From the NCBI GenBank assembly GCA_029862935.1, contig JAOTWK010000191.1:1-6744 (forward strand): DNA of 6,744 nucleotides, given 5' to 3'. Below the pieces are notes generated by a model, which was given only the letters and a program-made list of their open reading frames with translations, was not told where the DNA came from and searched no databases. The stretch's first letter is position 1, and every line of letters starts with the position of its first letter. The DNA comes from Gemmatimonadota bacterium. GTDB taxonomy: Bacteria > Gemmatimonadota > Gemmatimonadetes > Gemmatimonadales > GWC2-71-9. The position numbers and the translations under genes are program-made. Positions 5,760-6,744 of the stretch are shown piece by piece.

Positions 5760-6140
5760 ATGGCACACATTCTGGTCGTGGACGACGATCCGCAATTGCG
5801 CACCATGCTCGAGCGAGTGCTCGTGCAGATGGGCCACAAGGTCACCCAGGCCGAGGATGGTCTCGCCGCACTGAACACCGTCGGGACGCGGCCGTTTGCG
5901 ATCGCGTTCGTCGATCTCTTCATGCCGATGATCGACGGGTTGGAGGTGATTCCCAAGCTGTTGTTCCAGTCCCCTGATACCAAGATCGTCGCCATGTCAG
6001 GTGGAGTGTACGGCGGCAAAGGCGTGAGCCTGCTCACCGTGGCGGAACGGCTTGGAGCCGCGCGGACGCTGGCCAAACCCTTCGGAATCGACGACATCGA
6101 GCGCATCCTGCGGGAACTCCTGAACGGCAGCGCAGCCTAG
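5760..6140 (+). CDS. Single-domain response regulator (CheY-like receiver)
   Basis: 126 residues, the length of one receiver domain with no output domain. The residues of the phosphorylation site are all present. The acidic pair Asp8-Asp9 is in ILVVDDD, the phospho-acceptor is Asp52 in AFVDLFMPMIDG, the switch hydroxyl Ser80 is in VAMSGG, and Lys106 is in LAKPF. Thr103 stands where CheY has its signalling Tyr106. It is therefore expected to take a phosphoryl group from a histidine kinase and act by protein contact in the cytoplasm, as a diffusible messenger or phosphate sink. The gene lies 56 bp after the phosphatase gene on the same strand, so co-transcription is possible. The gap also contains a near-consensus sigma-54 promoter, which would allow separate control. 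No histidine kinase lies in the window, so the partner is unknown. Confidence 0.95.
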   Translation: MAHILVVDDDPQLRTMLERVLVQMGHKVTQAEDGLAALNTVGTRPFAIAFVDLFMPMIDGLEVIPKLLFQSPDTKIVAMSGGVYGGKGVSLLTVAERLGAARTLAKPFGIDDIERILRELLNGSAA

Positions 6141-6213
6141 CGCCCCGGACCGGCTGCCCTCGCCGGGGATCGCCCCGTACCTTTAGCGCGACCTTGCCGT
6201 CGGAGTCGCGCGT
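6141..6213 (+). other. Short intergenic region with overlapping small hairpins
   Basis: Three inverted repeats are visible: CCCCGG/CCGGGG at 6143-6168, CGGGG-atcg-CCCCG at 6164-6177 followed by taccttta, and GCGCGAC/GTCGCGC at 6186-6211. The first two share bases and cannot form together. The second could be a weak terminator of the receiver gene, but its T-run is poor. The third has a 12-nt loop and ends two bases before the CTG taken as the start of the next gene. It encloses that gene's GGAG at 6202-6205. Confidence 0.35.
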
Positions 6214-6744
6214 CTGAAGCTCTCGCAGCGGTCCATCTTCGTCTTTTGGATTCCTCTCGCTGCCACATGGCTCATGATGGCGGTGGAAGGACCGTTCCTG
6301 GCGGCGATCATCGCTCGGTTGGTCGATCCCACATTCAACCTTGCGGCCCACGGCGTGGCATACGCCTTCGCGCTGCTGGTCGAAGCGCCCGTCATCATGA
6401 TCATGAGCGCCTCGACGGCGCTCGTTGACGATGCACACAGTTTTCGGCGGCTCCGCACGTTCACCTACACGCTGAACGGGGCGGTGACGGCCGCCATGCT
6501 GCTGCTACTCGTCCCACCCGTGTTCCGTGTCGTCATGCTGGACCTGATCGCGCTTCCGGCCGACGTGGCCGACCTCACCTACGTGGCACTCTGGCTGCTC
6601 GTTCCGTGGCCGGGCGCCATCGGGTACCGGCGGTTCTATCAGGGACTCCTGATTCGGGGCGGTCGCACCCGTCTCGTCGCCTACGGGACCGTGCTCAGAC
6701 TCACGACCATGGCGACCACCGCGCTCGTGCTCTACTTCACGGTG
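6214..6744 (+). CDS. ANKH/MATE-like multispan membrane protein, N-terminal part (3' end outside window)
   Basis: An open frame runs from the TAG at 6184-6186 to the window end. It contains no ATG, GTG or TTG before 6274. CTG at 6214 is preceded at 8 nt by GGAG (6202-6205) and gives LKLSQRSIFVFWIPLAATWLMM, a complete first hydrophobic helix. Starting at ATG 6274 or 6277 would delete that helix and has no ribosome site. Visible features of the 177 codons are EGPFLAAIIARL (25-36), EAPVIMIMSASTALV (57-71), a hydrophobic span at about 90-107, a span at about 120-136, the basic loop GYRRFYQGLLIRGGRTR (137-153) and a last partial span (about 155-177). The pattern resembles bacterial relatives of the progressive ankylosis protein in the MATE-like fold. 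Members are inner-membrane transporters or flippase-like proteins whose substrates are mostly unknown. The assignment is from remembered family resemblance. No terminator firmly separates the gene from the receiver gene. Confidence 0.7.
   Translation, partial: MKLSQRSIFVFWIPLAATWLMMAVEGPFLAAIIARLVDPTFNLAAHGVAYAFALLVEAPVIMIMSASTALVDDAHSFRRLRTFTYTLNGAVTAAMLLLLVPPVFRVVMLDLIALPADVADLTYVALWLLVPWPGAIGYRRFYQGLLIRGGRTRLVAYGTVLRLTTMATTALVLYFTV

Noticed and set aside
5627..6106. Minus-strand open frame antisense to the receiver gene
   Set aside because: The plus strand encodes a complete receiver domain with all key residues; the antisense product has no domain features.
6594..6608. TGGCAC...CTGC sigma-54-like site inside the membrane protein gene
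   Set aside because: GG and GC spacing fits, but the flanking consensus is poor and it lies inside coding sequence with no gene start nearby.

Overview
The window is GC-rich, densely packed bacterial chromosome, read here as an environmental (soil or sediment) bacterium. The protein families would suit Gemmatimonadota or a similar phylum: a bacterial type IB topoisomerase, an M28 lipoprotein-like peptidase, a TPR/transmembrane protein, and an ANKH/MATE-like membrane protein. This placement is an impression from family resemblance; no marker gene here fixes it. I see no mobile element, CRISPR array, tRNA or rRNA.

Layout. (1) Bases 2-214 (+) are the tail of a DEAD-box RNA helicase of the RhlE type. 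It ends in a basic extension and is followed by an intrinsic terminator at 249-290. (2) Convergent to it is a minus-strand pair, an M28 metallopeptidase (2686-1385) followed by a DNA topoisomerase IB (1388-264). They overlap by four bases (GTGA), and the helicase terminator lies inside the 3' end of the topoisomerase gene. (3) Upstream, on the same strand but separated by a strong terminator (2798-2840), is a 540-residue protein (4502-2880) with N-terminal TPRs, a Pro-rich linker, one membrane span and an extracytoplasmic C-terminal domain. (4) Divergent from it, across a 289-bp intergenic region, is a PP2C-type protein phosphatase (4792-5703, +). A single-domain CheY-like receiver (5760-6140, +) follows. 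(5) The window ends inside an ANKH/MATE-like multispan membrane protein that appears to start with CTG at 6214.

How the parts may work together. The centre of the window (2880-6140) looks like a signalling locus: a one-span protein able to connect the cell exterior to a cytoplasmic TPR scaffold, a soluble Ser/Thr phosphatase, and a stand-alone receiver. No kinase is present, so partners must be encoded elsewhere. The most striking non-coding signal is a near-consensus sigma-54 (-24/-12) promoter in the 56-bp gap between the phosphatase and receiver genes. Its predicted transcript would begin about 28 nt before the receiver start codon and fold its ribosome-binding site into a small hairpin. 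The peptidase-topoisomerase pair and the helicase look like ordinary housekeeping neighbours.
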